A DNA stretch of 64,000 bases from Pseudomonas koreensis (GTDB lineage: Bacteria; Pseudomonadota; Gammaproteobacteria; Pseudomonadales; Pseudomonadaceae): NCBI RefSeq assembly GCF_024169245.1, contig NZ_JALJWP010000001.1, positions 930,001 through 994,000 of the forward strand, written 5' to 3'. The notes under the pieces are model-generated. The model saw only the letters and a program-made list of their open reading frames with translations. It had not been told where the DNA came from and ran no database searches. This document shows positions 32,568 through 42,817 of this stretch, piece by piece (positions within the stretch are counted from its first letter, which is position 1; each line of letters begins with the position of its first letter). The translations under genes were made by a program, and so were the position numbers.

Positions 32568-34976
32568 ATGAAGCGTGCGTTGATCGTCGTTGCCCTGCTG
32601 GTCGTTGTCCTGCTCTGCGCCGCTGGCGGGTATGTCTACAGCAAGCAGCCGACGCGCCAGGGCCAGGTGCAGCTGCATAACCTGCAAGGCTCGGTGACCG
32701 TGCGCTATGACGAGCGCGGTGTGCCGCATATCCGTGCCGAGAACGAAACCGACCTCTATCGCGCCCTCGGTTATGTGCACGCGCAGGATCGGCTGTTCCA
32801 GATGGAAGCCATGCGTCGCCTCGCCCGGGGTGAGCTGGCCGAAGTGCTCGGGCCGAAACTGCTCGACACCGACAAGCTGTTTCGCAGCCTGCGCATCCGC
32901 GAGCGCGCCGCCAGTTATGTCGCCAGCCTCGACAAGCAATCGCCGGCGTGGAAGGGCCTGCAAGCTTATCTGGACGGCATCAACCAGTATCAGGACAGCC
33001 ACGCCGCGCCGATCGAGTTCGACGTGCTGGGCATCCCCAAGCGGCCGTTCACCGCCGAAGACAGCATCAGCGTCGCCGGTTACATGGCCTACAGCTTTGC
33101 CGCCGCGTTTCGCACCGAGCCGCTGCTGACCTACGTGCGCGATCAGCTCGGCGCCGATTACCTCAATGTGTTCGATCTCGACTGGCAGGCCAAAGGCGTA
33201 CTCGCCACCGATCACGCCAGGCATGCGCCGACCCTCGCCGCCGGCGACTGGCAGGACCTCACCGCCCTCGCCCGCCTCAGCGAACAGGCACTGATCGACA
33301 ACGGTCTGCCGCAGTTCGAAGGCAGCAACGCCTGGGTGATTGCCGGCAGCCGCAGCCAGAGTGGCAAGCCGTTGCTGGCCGGCGATCCGCACATCCGCTT
33401 CTCGGTGCCGTCGGTGTGGTACGAGGCGCAGCTGTCGGCGCCGGGTTTCGAGTTGTACGGCCACCATCAGGCGCTGGTGCCGTTCGCGTTTCTGGGCCAC
33501 AACCTCGACTTCGGCTGGAGCCTGACCATGTTCCAGAACGACGATCTCGATCTGATCGCCGAGAAGGTCAATCCGGACAACCCCAATCAGGTCTGGTACC
33601 GCGGCCAGTGGACCGACCTGCTCGTCAGCGAGCAGCAGATCAATGTGAAAGGTCAGGCGCCGGTGACGATCACCTTGCGCCAATCGCCGCATGGGCCGAT
33701 CGTCAACGATGCCCTCGGCAGCGCTGCCGGAAAAACCCCGATTGCGATGTGGTGGGCATTCCTCGAAACACCCAACCCGATCCTCGACGGTTTCTACCAG
33801 CTCAACCGCGCCGATACCCTGGCCAAGGCCCGCGTCGCGGCGGCGAAAGTCCAGGCGCCGGGCCTGAATCTGGTTTACGCCAATGCCAAGGGCGATATCG
33901 CCTGGTGGGCCTCGGCCTTGCTGCCGAAACGTCCGGCCGGGGTGAAACCGGGCTTCATTCTCGACGGCAGCACGCCTGATGCGGACAAGGACGGTTACTA
34001 CCCATTCAGTGCCAACCCACAGGAAGAGAACCCGGCGCGCGGCTATATCGTCTCGGCCAACTTCCAGCCGGTATCGCCGACCGGCATGGAGATTCCCGGT
34101 TACTACAACCTCGCCGATCGCGGCCAGCAGCTTGACCGTCAGCTCAGCGACAACCGGGTCAAGTGGAGCAACGAGGCCAACCAGAAACTGCAGCTGGGCA
34201 CGACGACCGGCTACGGCCCGCGTCTGTTGGCGCCGCTGTTGCCGGTGTTGCGTGAGGTAATCAGCGATCCGGCGCAACGCAAATTGGTCGAGCAATTGGC
34301 GCAATGGCCCGGCGACTATCCGCTGGATTCGGTCAGCGCGACGTTGTTCAACCAGTTCCTCTACGAGCTTGCCGACGCGGCGATGCGCGACGAGTTGGGC
34401 AATGATTTCTTCGAGACACTGCTGTCGACGCGGGTGATCGATTCCGCCTTGCCGCGACTGGCGGCGAGAGCTGATTCACCCTGGTGGGACAATCGCAGCA
34501 CGCCGGTGAGAGAAACCCGGGGCGACATCGTGCGCACGGCATGGGCGGCGAGCATGCAGCATCTGCAATTGACCCTCGGCGACGATGTTGCGGGTTGGCA
34601 GTGGGGCGCGGCGCACATCCTGACCCATGGCCATCCGCTGGGCCAGCAGAAGCCGCTGGATCGCCTGTTCAACGTCGGCCCGTTCGCTGCGCCAGGCAGC
34701 CACGAAGTGCCGAACAACCTCTCGGCGAAAATCGGCCCGGCGCCATGGCCGGTGACCTATGGACCGTCGACGCGGCGTCTGGTGGATTTCGCCGATCCGG
34801 TACATGGCCTGACGATCAATCCGGTGGGCCAGAGTGGTGTGCCGTTTGATCGTCACTATGACGATCAGGCTGAAGCATATGTGGAGGGGATTTATGTGCA
34901 GGCGCATTTCAGCGAGGAAGAGGTGCTGGCGAATACGCGCAGTACCTTGAAGCTGTTGCCTGCGCGCAAGCCCTGA
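32568..34976 (+). CDS. Penicillin acylase family protein (possible acyl-homoserine-lactone acylase)
   Basis: This 802-residue Ntn-hydrolase precursor has an N-terminal hydrophobic signal/anchor (ALIVVALLVVVLLCAAGGYVY) for export. The alpha chain spans about residues 30-245 (RYDERGVPHIRAENE, QDRLFQMEAMRRLARG). The self-cleavage site is before the catalytic Ser in FEGSNAWVIAG. The beta chain has LAGDPHIRFSVPSVWYEA and NGxN-like segments. ATG 32568 follows AAGGAG. Its place beside the spu genes is that of P. aeruginosa PA0305 (HacB), which degrades long-chain acyl-homoserine lactones, as I recall. Activity here is therefore plausible but inferred. Other acylated amines are alternatives. Confidence 0.88.
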   Translation: MKRALIVVALLVVVLLCAAGGYVYSKQPTRQGQVQLHNLQGSVTVRYDERGVPHIRAENETDLYRALGYVHAQDRLFQMEAMRRLARGELAEVLGPKLLDTDKLFRSLRIRERAASYVASLDKQSPAWKGLQAYLDGINQYQDSHAAPIEFDVLGIPKRPFTAEDSISVAGYMAYSFAAAFRTEPLLTYVRDQLGADYLNVFDLDWQAKGVLATDHARHAPTLAAGDWQDLTALARLSEQALIDNGLPQFEGSNAWVIAGSRSQSGKPLLAGDPHIRFSVPSVWYEAQLSAPGFELYGHHQALVPFAFLGHNLDFGWSLTMFQNDDLDLIAEKVNPDNPNQVWYRGQWTDLLVSEQQINVKGQAPVTITLRQSPHGPIVNDALGSAAGKTPIAMWWAFLETPNPILDGFYQLNRADTLAKARVAAAKVQAPGLNLVYANAKGDIAWWASALLPKRPAGVKPGFILDGSTPDADKDGYYPFSANPQEENPARGYIVSANFQPVSPTGMEIPGYYNLADRGQQLDRQLSDNRVKWSNEANQKLQLGTTTGYGPRLLAPLLPVLREVISDPAQRKLVEQLAQWPGDYPLDSVSATLFNQFLYELADAAMRDELGNDFFETLLSTRVIDSALPRLAARADSPWWDNRSTPVRETRGDIVRTAWAASMQHLQLTLGDDVAGWQWGAAHILTHGHPLGQQKPLDRLFNVGPFAAPGSHEVPNNLSAKIGPAPWPVTYGPSTRRLVDFADPVHGLTINPVGQSGVPFDRHYDDQAEAYVEGIYVQAHFSEEEVLANTRSTLKLLPARKP

Positions 34977-34980
34977 AGAG

Positions 34981-35157
34981 CCCCTCACCCTAGCCCTCTC
35001 CCAGAGGGAGAGGGGACCGATTGGGGGATATTGGGGAGAAGCGCCGACGTGCAAGATTGGCACCGAATCCATAATCGATAAGGTCTTTCAGGTCGATGTA
35101 ACACGCCAGACACCGCGGTCGGCCCCCTCTCCCTCTGGGAGAGGGCTGGGGTGAGGG
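34981..35157. repeat. Family D composite inverted repeat (MITE-like), copy 2
   Basis: Terminal units CCCCTCACCCTAGCCCTCTC and its near-complement lie at the two ends, with about 105 bp of spacer whose reverse complement resembles the spacer of the copy at 631-778. It fills the convergent gap between the acylase gene and the GlxA-type regulator gene. Confidence 0.8.
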
Positions 35158-35177
35158 CTTTCGAGCTCAAGCCCGGA

Positions 35178-36143
35178 TCAGACATCCAGCGCAAAATTCA
35201 GCCGAAACTGCTGCGGCGTCACTCCCAAGCGCCGGTTGAACACACTGCGCATATGCTGCGCATCCCGAAACCCGCACTGATAGGCCACGGTCTTCAACGG
35301 CGCCGTGGTGCTTTCCAACATCACCCGCGCTGCATCCACCCGCGCTCGTTCGACGAACTCCGCCGGGGTCACTTTGGCTTCCCGGGCGAACACCCGCGAG
35401 AAATTGCGCGCACTCATGTTCGCTGCATTGGCCAGATCGGCAATCGTCAGGTCGCCAGTGAGATTGGCCAACACATACAGCTGCACCAGCGCCACCGCTG
35501 ACGTCGGTTCGGCATGCGGCGTGAGGAACGGGCTGAACTGCGATTGCCCGCCCGAGCGCTGGGTGAACACCACCAGCCGTTTCGCCACACTCAGCGCCAC
35601 CTCGGCACCGTGATCGCGCGCCAACAGGTACAGCGACAGATCGATGCCTGCCGTGACCCCGGCCGACGTATAGAGCGTGCCGTCCTCCACATACAGGCGA
35701 TCCGCCTCGACCCGCGTGGTGGGGCACAACTGCACAAGCGCCTCGGCGTCGTTCCAATGGGTGGTGACGGTGCGCCCGTCCAGCAAACCGGCGCGGGCGA
35801 GCATGAACGCGCCGTTGCAGATCGAGCCGAAACGCCGGGCGCGACCACAGGCGTCATGCAGCCAGGCGTCGAACGTCGGGCCGAAATCCATGAACGGCAA
35901 TTGCGGGCCACCGGCAACCAGCAACAGGTCATGAATATCCGTTGCTTCGCTGAAGTGGCAGTGGGCGTTCAGGCTCATGCCGTTGGAACAGGCCATCGGC
36001 CCGTGCTCGAGACCGATCACTTGCAAGCGATAGTGATCCTGCGGGGCGAGGAAGCGGTTGGCTTCGGCGAACACGTCCATGGGGCCGCTGACGTCCAGTG
36101 ACTGCACGCCGGGGAATACCACGATGGCGACGGATTTGTTCAT
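35178..36143 (-). CDS. GlxA-type transcriptional regulator (DJ-1/PfpI plus AraC HTH)
   Basis: This 321-residue regulator has an N-terminal class I glutamine-amidotransferase-like domain (AIVVFPGVQSLDVSGPMDVF, and the nucleophile-elbow-like GSICNGAFMLARAGLL). A C-terminal AraC double helix-turn-helix follows (TIADLANAANMSARNFSRVF and VAYQCGFRDAQHMRSVFNRR). Such regulators sense small nitrogenous ligands. Relatives include GbdR, CdhR and ArgR of pseudomonads. It is divergent from the HD protein at 36455, its most likely target. Ligand unknown. Confidence 0.88.
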   Translation of the reverse strand: MNKSVAIVVFPGVQSLDVSGPMDVFAEANRFLAPQDHYRLQVIGLEHGPMACSNGMSLNAHCHFSEATDIHDLLLVAGGPQLPFMDFGPTFDAWLHDACGRARRFGSICNGAFMLARAGLLDGRTVTTHWNDAEALVQLCPTTRVEADRLYVEDGTLYTSAGVTAGIDLSLYLLARDHGAEVALSVAKRLVVFTQRSGGQSQFSPFLTPHAEPTSAVALVQLYVLANLTGDLTIADLANAANMSARNFSRVFAREAKVTPAEFVERARVDAARVMLESTTAPLKTVAYQCGFRDAQHMRSVFNRRLGVTPQQFRLNFALDV

Positions 36144-36454
36144 GGCTCAAACGTCCTCAATACCTGTGACAAACACACCAACCTGTGGGAACGAGCCTGC
36201 TCGCGAAGAGGTCATCACACGCAACATAGCGGCCGAATGACACACCGCCTTCGCGAGCAGGCTCGCTCCCACATGGGCCGTGCCTGGCTTGTTGATCGAG
36301 CCAACCTGGCCAATCCACACCCGACAAGCGAGCTTGGCACGATTTGCAGGTGCAATGGCAAGGATCGCAGCCATGACTCGATTGCTCGCCTGGCGCGCCG
36401 GGAACAGACTTTCTCCAGCAGCGCCACGACGGCGTTTTCGACGAGGAAACCGTT
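36144..36454. other. Divergent intergenic region between the GlxA-type regulator and HD-protein genes
   Basis: This 311-bp gap holds a REP doublet (36183-36272) next to the regulator gene. About 180 bp follows that must contain the HD-protein promoter and any regulator sites. A GAGGAAA ribosome site precedes 36455. No confident promoter hexamers were found. Confidence 0.6.
36183..36272. repeat. REP doublet, inward type (GGGAGCGAGCC family)
   Basis: GTGGGAACGAGCCTGCTCGCGA and complement flank about 48 bp. The left arm has one change (GGAAC) relative to the consensus. Confidence 0.85.
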
Positions 36455-37096
36455 ATGACCAGCACCATCGCCGGCATCAAGATCCCTGACAGCGCCCTCG
36501 CCCGGGCCACCACCGAATACATCCGCGACATCGAATCCGACCTGCTCTATCACCACTCGCGCCGGGTGTTTTTGTTCGGTGCCTTGAGCGGTGAGCGCCA
36601 GCAACTGGCCTATAACCCGGAGCTGCTGTACGTCGGCGCGATGTTCCATGACCTTGGCCTGGTGGAAGGTCATCGCAGCGATGACGAGCGTTTCGAAGTG
36701 GACGGCGCGAATGCCGCGGCAGCCTTTCTCAAGCCGTACGGGCTGAGCGATGACGACATCGAGCAGGTCTGGCTGTCGATTGCCCTGCACACCACACCGG
36801 GCGTGCCCAAGCATCTGCGCCCGACCGTCGCGCTGGTGACCGCCGGGGTGGAAATGGACGTGCTGGGCATGGATTACGCGGCGTTCAGCAGCGTGCAGCG
36901 CGAAGCCGTGGTGCATGCGCATCCACGCGGCGAGGGCTTCAAGGAGTGCATCATCTGCGCGTTTGCCGATGGCTTGCGTCATCGTCCGCAGACTACGTTC
37001 GGCAATGTGAAGACCGATGTGCTGAAGGATCAGGAACCGGGTTTCAAGCCGATGAATTTCGTCGAGGTCATCCGCCGCTCTCCTTGGGTCAACTGA
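36455..37096 (+). CDS. HD-domain hydrolase (cyanamide-hydratase-like group)
   Basis: This 213-residue HD-superfamily protein has likely metal ligands H34 (HHSRRVFLFG), H65-D66 (AMFHDLGLV) and H112 (IALHTTP), plus a later Asp near residue 135 (GVEMDVLG). The HSxRxF pattern and overall length match the HD group that includes fungal cyanamide hydratase and uncharacterised bacterial phosphohydrolases. The substrate is unknown. A small nitrogenous compound sensed by the divergent GlxA-type regulator is a reasonable inference. The start is supported by GAGGAAA upstream. Confidence 0.82.
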   Translation: MTSTIAGIKIPDSALARATTEYIRDIESDLLYHHSRRVFLFGALSGERQQLAYNPELLYVGAMFHDLGLVEGHRSDDERFEVDGANAAAAFLKPYGLSDDDIEQVWLSIALHTTPGVPKHLRPTVALVTAGVEMDVLGMDYAAFSSVQREAVVHAHPRGEGFKECIICAFADGLRHRPQTTFGNVKTDVLKDQEPGFKPMNFVEVIRRSPWVN

Positions 37097-37103
37097 GATC
37101 GAA

Positions 37104-37193
37104 TGTGGGAGCGAGCCTGCTCGCGAAAGCGCTGTGTCAGCCGACATCTGAGTCGACAGACACTCCGTCTTCGCGAGCAGGCTCGCTCCCACA
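37104..37193. repeat. REP doublet, inward type (GGGAGCGAGCC family)
   Basis: TGTGGGAGCGAGCCTGCTCG and complement flank a GTCAGC...GTCGAC-containing loop, between the convergent HD-protein and spuH genes. Confidence 0.88.
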
Positions 37194-37203
37194 TTTACAA
37201 CCG

Positions 37204-37229
37204 GGTTGGCCTCGAGGTTGAGGCCAACC
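37204..37229 (-). terminator. Hairpin at the end of the spu operon
   Basis: GGTTGGCCTC and GAGGCCAACC form a perfect 10-bp stem with a 6-base loop, starting 10 bases after the spuH stop. The following T-richness on the minus strand is weak, so termination may be partly factor-dependent. Confidence 0.6.
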
Positions 37230-37238
37230 TGATATTGC

Positions 37239-38129
37239 TCAAGCCGATTGTGGCGCAGGCGCGCGACGCGCGTCCGGTTGCTTCCACGAATCGGCGGCGC
37301 TTTCTTCGATGGCTTGCTGGATGGCCTTCTTGCGTGCTTCTTCGGCGCGGCGGCTGAAGAACCAGACGAGGAAGGTCACCAGCGACACTGCCAGCAGAAT
37401 CAGGCTGGCCACGGCGTTGATCTCCGGTTTCACGCCCAGGCGCACCGCCGAGAACACTTCCATCGGCAGGGTCGTCGAACCCGGACCGGAAACGAAGCTC
37501 GCCAGCACCAGGTCATCCAGCGACAGCGCGAACGACATCATCCCGCCCGCTGCCAACGATGGCGCGATCATCGGGATGGTGATCAGGAAGAACACCTTCC
37601 ACGGCCGCGCGCCCAAGTCCATCGCCGCTTCTTCGATCGACAGGTCCAGCTCACGCAAACGCGCCGACACCACCACCGCCACGTACGCCGCACAGAACGT
37701 GGTGTGCGCAATCCAGATGGTGACGATCCCGCGCTCCTGCGGCCAGCCGATCATCTGCGCCATGGCTACGAACAGCAGCAACAGCGACAGACCGGTGATC
37801 ACTTCCGGCATGACCAGTGGCGCAGTCACCAGGCCGCCGAACAGCGTGCGGCCCTTGAAGTGAGTGATGCGCGTCAGCACGAACGCCGCCAATGTACCCA
37901 GCGCCACCGCAGCAACCGCCGTGTAGCAGGCGATTTCCAGCGAGCGCAGCACCGAGCCCATCAGCTGCGAGTTGTCGAGCAGGCCGACGTACCACTTGAT
38001 CGACCAGCCACCCCACACCGTTACCAGTTTCGAGGCGTTGAACGAGTAGATCACCAGGATCAGCATCGGCAGATAGATGAAGATCAGGCCCAGTACCAGC
38101 ATCAGACTGGAGAAACGCAAGCGCTTCAT
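37239..38129 (-). CDS. spuH: Polyamine ABC transporter permease SpuH (PotI-like)
   Basis: This 296-residue inner-membrane permease has about six helices and the coupling EAA motif IEEAAMDLGARPWKVFFLITIP. It forms the import channel with SpuG. Its start overlaps the spuG stop (ATGA), as expected for stoichiometric partners. The C-terminus has a charged extension (RRAEEARKKAIQQ). It is the last gene of the spuBCDEFGH string and is followed by a hairpin. Confidence 0.94.
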   Translation of the reverse strand: MKRLRFSSLMLVLGLIFIYLPMLILVIYSFNASKLVTVWGGWSIKWYVGLLDNSQLMGSVLRSLEIACYTAVAAVALGTLAAFVLTRITHFKGRTLFGGLVTAPLVMPEVITGLSLLLLFVAMAQMIGWPQERGIVTIWIAHTTFCAAYVAVVVSARLRELDLSIEEAAMDLGARPWKVFFLITIPMIAPSLAAGGMMSFALSLDDLVLASFVSGPGSTTLPMEVFSAVRLGVKPEINAVASLILLAVSLVTFLVWFFSRRAEEARKKAIQQAIEESAADSWKQPDARRAPAPQSA

Positions 38130-39046
38130 TCTTTACCCTCCATTTCCTTGGCCTGACTGCGGTTGAACAGGATGATCGGCACAATCAGGATCGCCAGCAT
38201 CACCACCGCCAGCGCGGACGCCACCGGCCAGTCGCGGTTGTTGAAGAACTCCTGCCAGAGCACCTTGCCGATCATCAGGGTTTCCGGGCCGCCGAGCAGT
38301 TCCGGAATGACGAACTCGCCGACCACCGGAATGAACACCAGCATGCAGCCGGCGATGATGCCGTTCTTGGACAGCGGAATGGTGATTTTCCAGAAGCTGT
38401 TGAAGGTGCTCGAACCCAGGTCCGACGCAGCTTCCAGCAGGCTCTGATCATGTTTGACCAGATTGGCGTACAGCGGCAGGATCATGAACGGCAGATAGGA
38501 ATAGACCACGCCGATATACACGGCAAGGTTGGTGTTGAGGATCTGCAGCGGCTCGTCGATCAGGCCCATGCTCATCAGGAATCCGTTGAGCAGGCCGTTG
38601 TTGCTTAGGATGCCCATCCACGCGTAGACGCGGATCAGGATCGCGGTCCAGGTCGGCATCATGATCAGCAGCACCAGCACCGTTTGCAGCTCTTTGCGCG
38701 CGCTGGCGATGGCGTAGGCCATCGGATAACCGATCAGCAGGCAGAGCACGGTGCTGATAAAGGCCATTTTCAGCGAGCCGAGATAGGCGGCGATGTACAG
38801 CTCGTCGTCGCCGAGCATCGCGTAGTTGCCCAGGTTCAGCAGCAGTTGCAGCTTCTGCTCGGCGTAGGTGTAGATCTCGGTGTACGGCGGGATCGCCACG
38901 TCGGCTTCGGCGAAGCTGATCTTCAGAACGATGAAGAACGGCAGCATGAAGAACAGGAACAGCCAGATGAATGGCACCCCGATGACCAGCTGCCGGCCAT
39001 TGGGGATGATTCGGTTGATGCGGCGTTTGAATTTGCGCATGTTCAT
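38126..39046 (-). CDS. spuG: Polyamine ABC transporter permease SpuG (PotH-like)
   Basis: This 306-residue permease has a cytosolic basic N-terminus (MNMRKFKRRINRIIP), about six helices and the EAA motif LLEAASDLGSSTFNSFWKI. The ATG at 39046 is chosen because it overlaps the spuF stop in an ATGA arrangement. ATG 39040, two codons later, is the alternative, and the upstream extension to 39082 is unlikely. It pairs with SpuH. Confidence 0.94.
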   Translation of the reverse strand: MNMRKFKRRINRIIPNGRQLVIGVPFIWLFLFFMLPFFIVLKISFAEADVAIPPYTEIYTYAEQKLQLLLNLGNYAMLGDDELYIAAYLGSLKMAFISTVLCLLIGYPMAYAIASARKELQTVLVLLIMMPTWTAILIRVYAWMGILSNNGLLNGFLMSMGLIDEPLQILNTNLAVYIGVVYSYLPFMILPLYANLVKHDQSLLEAASDLGSSTFNSFWKITIPLSKNGIIAGCMLVFIPVVGEFVIPELLGGPETLMIGKVLWQEFFNNRDWPVASALAVVMLAILIVPIILFNRSQAKEMEGKE

Positions 39047-40185
39047 GAGCGAAGCACCACGCCGCTGTCGTCTTCCCACCACACGTAGACCTGATCGCCC
39101 CAGGTCGGACGCGCGCCGCGACGTTCGGCGTTGGCAACGAACGACTGCACCAGTTTGCCGCTCGGCAATTCGACGTAGAACACCGAGTGGCCGCCCAGAT
39201 AGGCGATGTCGTGGACCTTGCCGCTCGACCAGTTGTATTCGCAGGTCGGCATGTCGGCGGTGACCAGCAGTTTCTCCGGACGAATCGCGTAGGTGACCGA
39301 CTTGTCCTGCACCGAGGTGCTGATGCCGTGGCCGACGTAGATCTGCCGGTCGAGGTCCTTGCAGGTGATGGTCGCGTGGCCTTCGGCGTCATCGATCACT
39401 TCGCCTTCGAAGATGTTGACGTTGCCGATGAATTCACAGACCAGACGGCTGGTCGGGGTTTCGTAGATGTCGATCGGGCTGCCGATCTGCGCGATCCAGC
39501 CCAGGTGCATGATCGCGATGCGCTCGGCCATGGTCATGGCCTCTTCCTGGTCGTGGGTCACCATCACGCAGGTCACGCCGACGCGCTCGATGATTTCCAC
39601 CAGTTCCAGCTGCATCTGCGAGCGCAGTTTCTTGTCCAGTGCGCCCATCGGTTCGTCGAGCAGCAGCAGCTTCGGCCGCTTGGCCAGCGAACGGGCCAGG
39701 GCCACGCGCTGACGCTGACCGCCGGACAGTTGATGCGGCTTGCGCTTGGCGTACTGGCTCATCTGCACCAGCTTGAGCATCTCGGCCACGCGGGCGTCGA
39801 TCTCGGCCTTGGGGATCTTGTCCTGCTGCAGGCCGAAGGCGATGTTCTGCGCCACGGTCATGTGCGGGAACAGGGCGTAGGACTGAAACATCATGTTGAT
39901 CGGACGGTCGTACGGCGGCATGTCGGTGATGTCGACGCCGTCGAGGAAAATCCGCCCTTCCGTGGGCCGTTCGAAGCCTGCCAGCATCCTCAGCAAGGTG
40001 GATTTGCCCGATCCCGAACCGCCGAGCAGGGCGAAGATCTCGCCCTTCTTGATTTCCAGGGACACATCGTCCACGGCAATCGTCTCGTCGAACTTCTTCG
40101 TGACCCGGTCGATTTTGACCAGCACCTGTTTCGGTGTCTGGTCGCCCTCGAGGGCTTTCTTGTAGGCGCCGGAGGCAACTGCCAT
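39043..40185 (-). CDS. spuF: Polyamine ABC transporter ATPase SpuF (PotA/PotG-like)
   Basis: This 380-residue ATPase has Walker A GGSGSGKST, signature LSGGQRQR, Walker B LLLLDEP and a C-terminal TOBE region (ITCKDLDRQIYVGHG onwards). It powers polyamine uptake with SpuG and SpuH, using ligand delivered by SpuD (putrescine) and SpuE (spermidine). It lies 63 bp after spuE. Confidence 0.95.
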   Translation of the reverse strand: MAVASGAYKKALEGDQTPKQVLVKIDRVTKKFDETIAVDDVSLEIKKGEIFALLGGSGSGKSTLLRMLAGFERPTEGRIFLDGVDITDMPPYDRPINMMFQSYALFPHMTVAQNIAFGLQQDKIPKAEIDARVAEMLKLVQMSQYAKRKPHQLSGGQRQRVALARSLAKRPKLLLLDEPMGALDKKLRSQMQLELVEIIERVGVTCVMVTHDQEEAMTMAERIAIMHLGWIAQIGSPIDIYETPTSRLVCEFIGNVNIFEGEVIDDAEGHATITCKDLDRQIYVGHGISTSVQDKSVTYAIRPEKLLVTADMPTCEYNWSSGKVHDIAYLGGHSVFYVELPSGKLVQSFVANAERRGARPTWGDQVYVWWEDDSGVVLRS

Positions 40186-40248
40186 TTACGAAACTCCCAA
40201 CAGAAGCAGCAGTTCGCCACGCAAGACGAACCCTGGATAGTTTGTGCG

Positions 40249-41358
<1,110 letters not shown>

Positions 41359-41533
41359 CTAGATTGATTGGGCCCAAGTTGCCCCGCGCTGCATGACAGC
41401 CGTGGCTGCCCGACAACAAAACCGGCGCGCAACTTACCTTCGAAAAACCGATCCAGCAAAACTTTCTGTCATTTAATTATCCGCTGACCGCCGTCTCGGC
41501 GACGACGGCCAGTGGTTGTGGCGACAAACCGGC

Positions 41534-42646
41534 TTATTTGCCCGATTTGATCTTGGTCCAGCTGCGGGTGATCAGACGCAGTGTGGCGGCGTCCAGATCG
41601 CTGATCGCATAGAGCTGCTTCTTCACTTCAGCCGACGGGTAGATGCTCGCATCGCTGGTGATGTCCTTGTCCACCAGAGGCGTCGCGGCCTTGTTGCCGT
41701 TCGGGAAACGCACGGCGTTGGTGATGCCGGCCATCACTTGCGGCTCCAGCAGGTAGTTCATGAACTTGTAGGCGGCTTCGACGTTTTCGGCATCCTTGGG
41801 AATGGCGACCATGTCGTAGAAAGTACCGGCGCCTTCTTTTGGAATGGTGTAGGCCAGTTTGACCTTGTCACCGGCTTCCTGAGCGCGGGTCTTGGATTGT
41901 TCCAGGTCACCCGAGTAGCCGACGGCGACGCAGATGTTGCCGTTGGCCAGGTCCGAGATGTACTTGGACGAGTGGAAGTAGGCAACCGAAGGACGAATCT
42001 TCAGGAACAGGTCTTCGGCGGCTTTGAGGTCAGCCTTGTCCTTGCTGTTGGTCGGCTTGCCCAGATAGTGCAATGCCGCCGGAATCATTTCGGTCGGGGC
42101 ATCGAGGAAGCTCACGCCGCAGCTTTTGAGCTTCTCGATGTTTTCCGGCTTGAACACCACGTCCCACGAATCGATCTTGTCGATGCCCAGCGCAGCCTTG
42201 ACCTTGGCCGGGTTGTAGCCGATGCCGATCGAGCCCCACATGTACGGGAAAGCGTGCTTGTTGCCCTGGTCGCTGGCATCGCCAACGGCCTTGAGCAGGT
42301 CTTCGTCGAGGTTTTTCCAGTTCGGCAGTCTGGACTTGTCTAGTTCCTGGTAAACCCCGGCTTTGATCTGCTTGGCGAGGAAGTTGTTGGAAGGCACCAC
42401 GATGTCGTAACCGGATTTGCCGGCCAGCAGCTTGGCTTCCAGGGTTTCGTTACTGTCGAAGACGTCGTAGACGACTTTGATCCCGGTGGCTTTCTCGAAG
42501 TTGGCCACGGTGTCCGGCGCAATGTAGTCGGACCAGTTGTAGACGTGCAGTACCTTGTCGTCCGCGTGCACCGCAGCCGCCATCATGCCCGCCATGGACA
42601 GCGCGAGCAGAGTCTTGCCAGCTAGCTTTTTACCTAATGCCTTCAT
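41534..42646 (-). CDS. spuD: Putrescine-preferential periplasmic binding protein SpuD
   Basis: This 370-residue paralog of SpuE has a signal peptide (about residues 1-28, cleavage after VHA) and mature [15 protein letters not shown]276 in GTFYDM occupies the site of SpuE W271 and corresponds to the Phe that gives SpuD putrescine preference. It lies directly after spuC, as in the P. aeruginosa order. The 171-bp gap between spuC and spuD carries two perfect hairpins. Confidence 0.93.
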   Translation of the reverse strand: MKALGKKLAGKTLLALSMAGMMAAAVHADDKVLHVYNWSDYIAPDTVANFEKATGIKVVYDVFDSNETLEAKLLAGKSGYDIVVPSNNFLAKQIKAGVYQELDKSRLPNWKNLDEDLLKAVGDASDQGNKHAFPYMWGSIGIGYNPAKVKAALGIDKIDSWDVVFKPENIEKLKSCGVSFLDAPTEMIPAALHYLGKPTNSKDKADLKAAEDLFLKIRPSVAYFHSSKYISDLANGNICVAVGYSGDLEQSKTRAQEAGDKVKLAYTIPKEGAGTFYDMVAIPKDAENVEAAYKFMNYLLEPQVMAGITNAVRFPNGNKAATPLVDKDITSDASIYPSAEVKKQLYAISDLDAATLRLITRSWTKIKSGK

Positions 42647-42740
42647 GCGTCATGCTCCAAATTTTTCTTTTTTGAACCACTTTGTTCAGCGGCCGAACCC
42701 GGACAACTGGAACCGCGGCTAGTCTGGCAAGATCCGAGGC

Positions 42741-42759
42741 GGTCTTTCAACAAAAGACC
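42741..42759 (-). other. Small hairpin upstream of spuD
   Basis: GGTCTTT and AAAGACC form a perfect 7-bp stem with a 5-base loop in the spuC-spuD gap. No T-run follows. It may be a processing or stabilising structure that adjusts binding-protein mRNA relative to spuC. Confidence 0.45.
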
Positions 42760-42773
42760 AGCCTTTCTGACAG

Positions 42774-42809
42774 CTTTGAGCGAGTGCGCCGCAGCTCCCC
42801 CGCTCAAAG
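42774..42809 (-). other. Stem-loop immediately after spuC
   Basis: CTTTGAGCG (42774-42782) and CGCTCAAAG (42801-42809) form a perfect 9-bp stem with an 18-base loop, starting 9 bases past the spuC stop. It lacks a T-tract. It could partly terminate or protect the 3' end of a processed spuBC transcript. Confidence 0.5.
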
Positions 42810-42817
42810 CCTAGCAC

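Noticed and set aside
32481..34304. A 607-codon open frame opposite the penicillin acylase gene
   Set aside because: Antisense shadow. The acylase has full domain motifs and a ribosome site.
36335..36347. TGGCAC...TTTGC upstream of the HD-protein gene looked like a sigma-54 promoter
   Set aside because: The GG and GC elements are 8 bp apart instead of the required 10, so the -24/-12 geometry fails.
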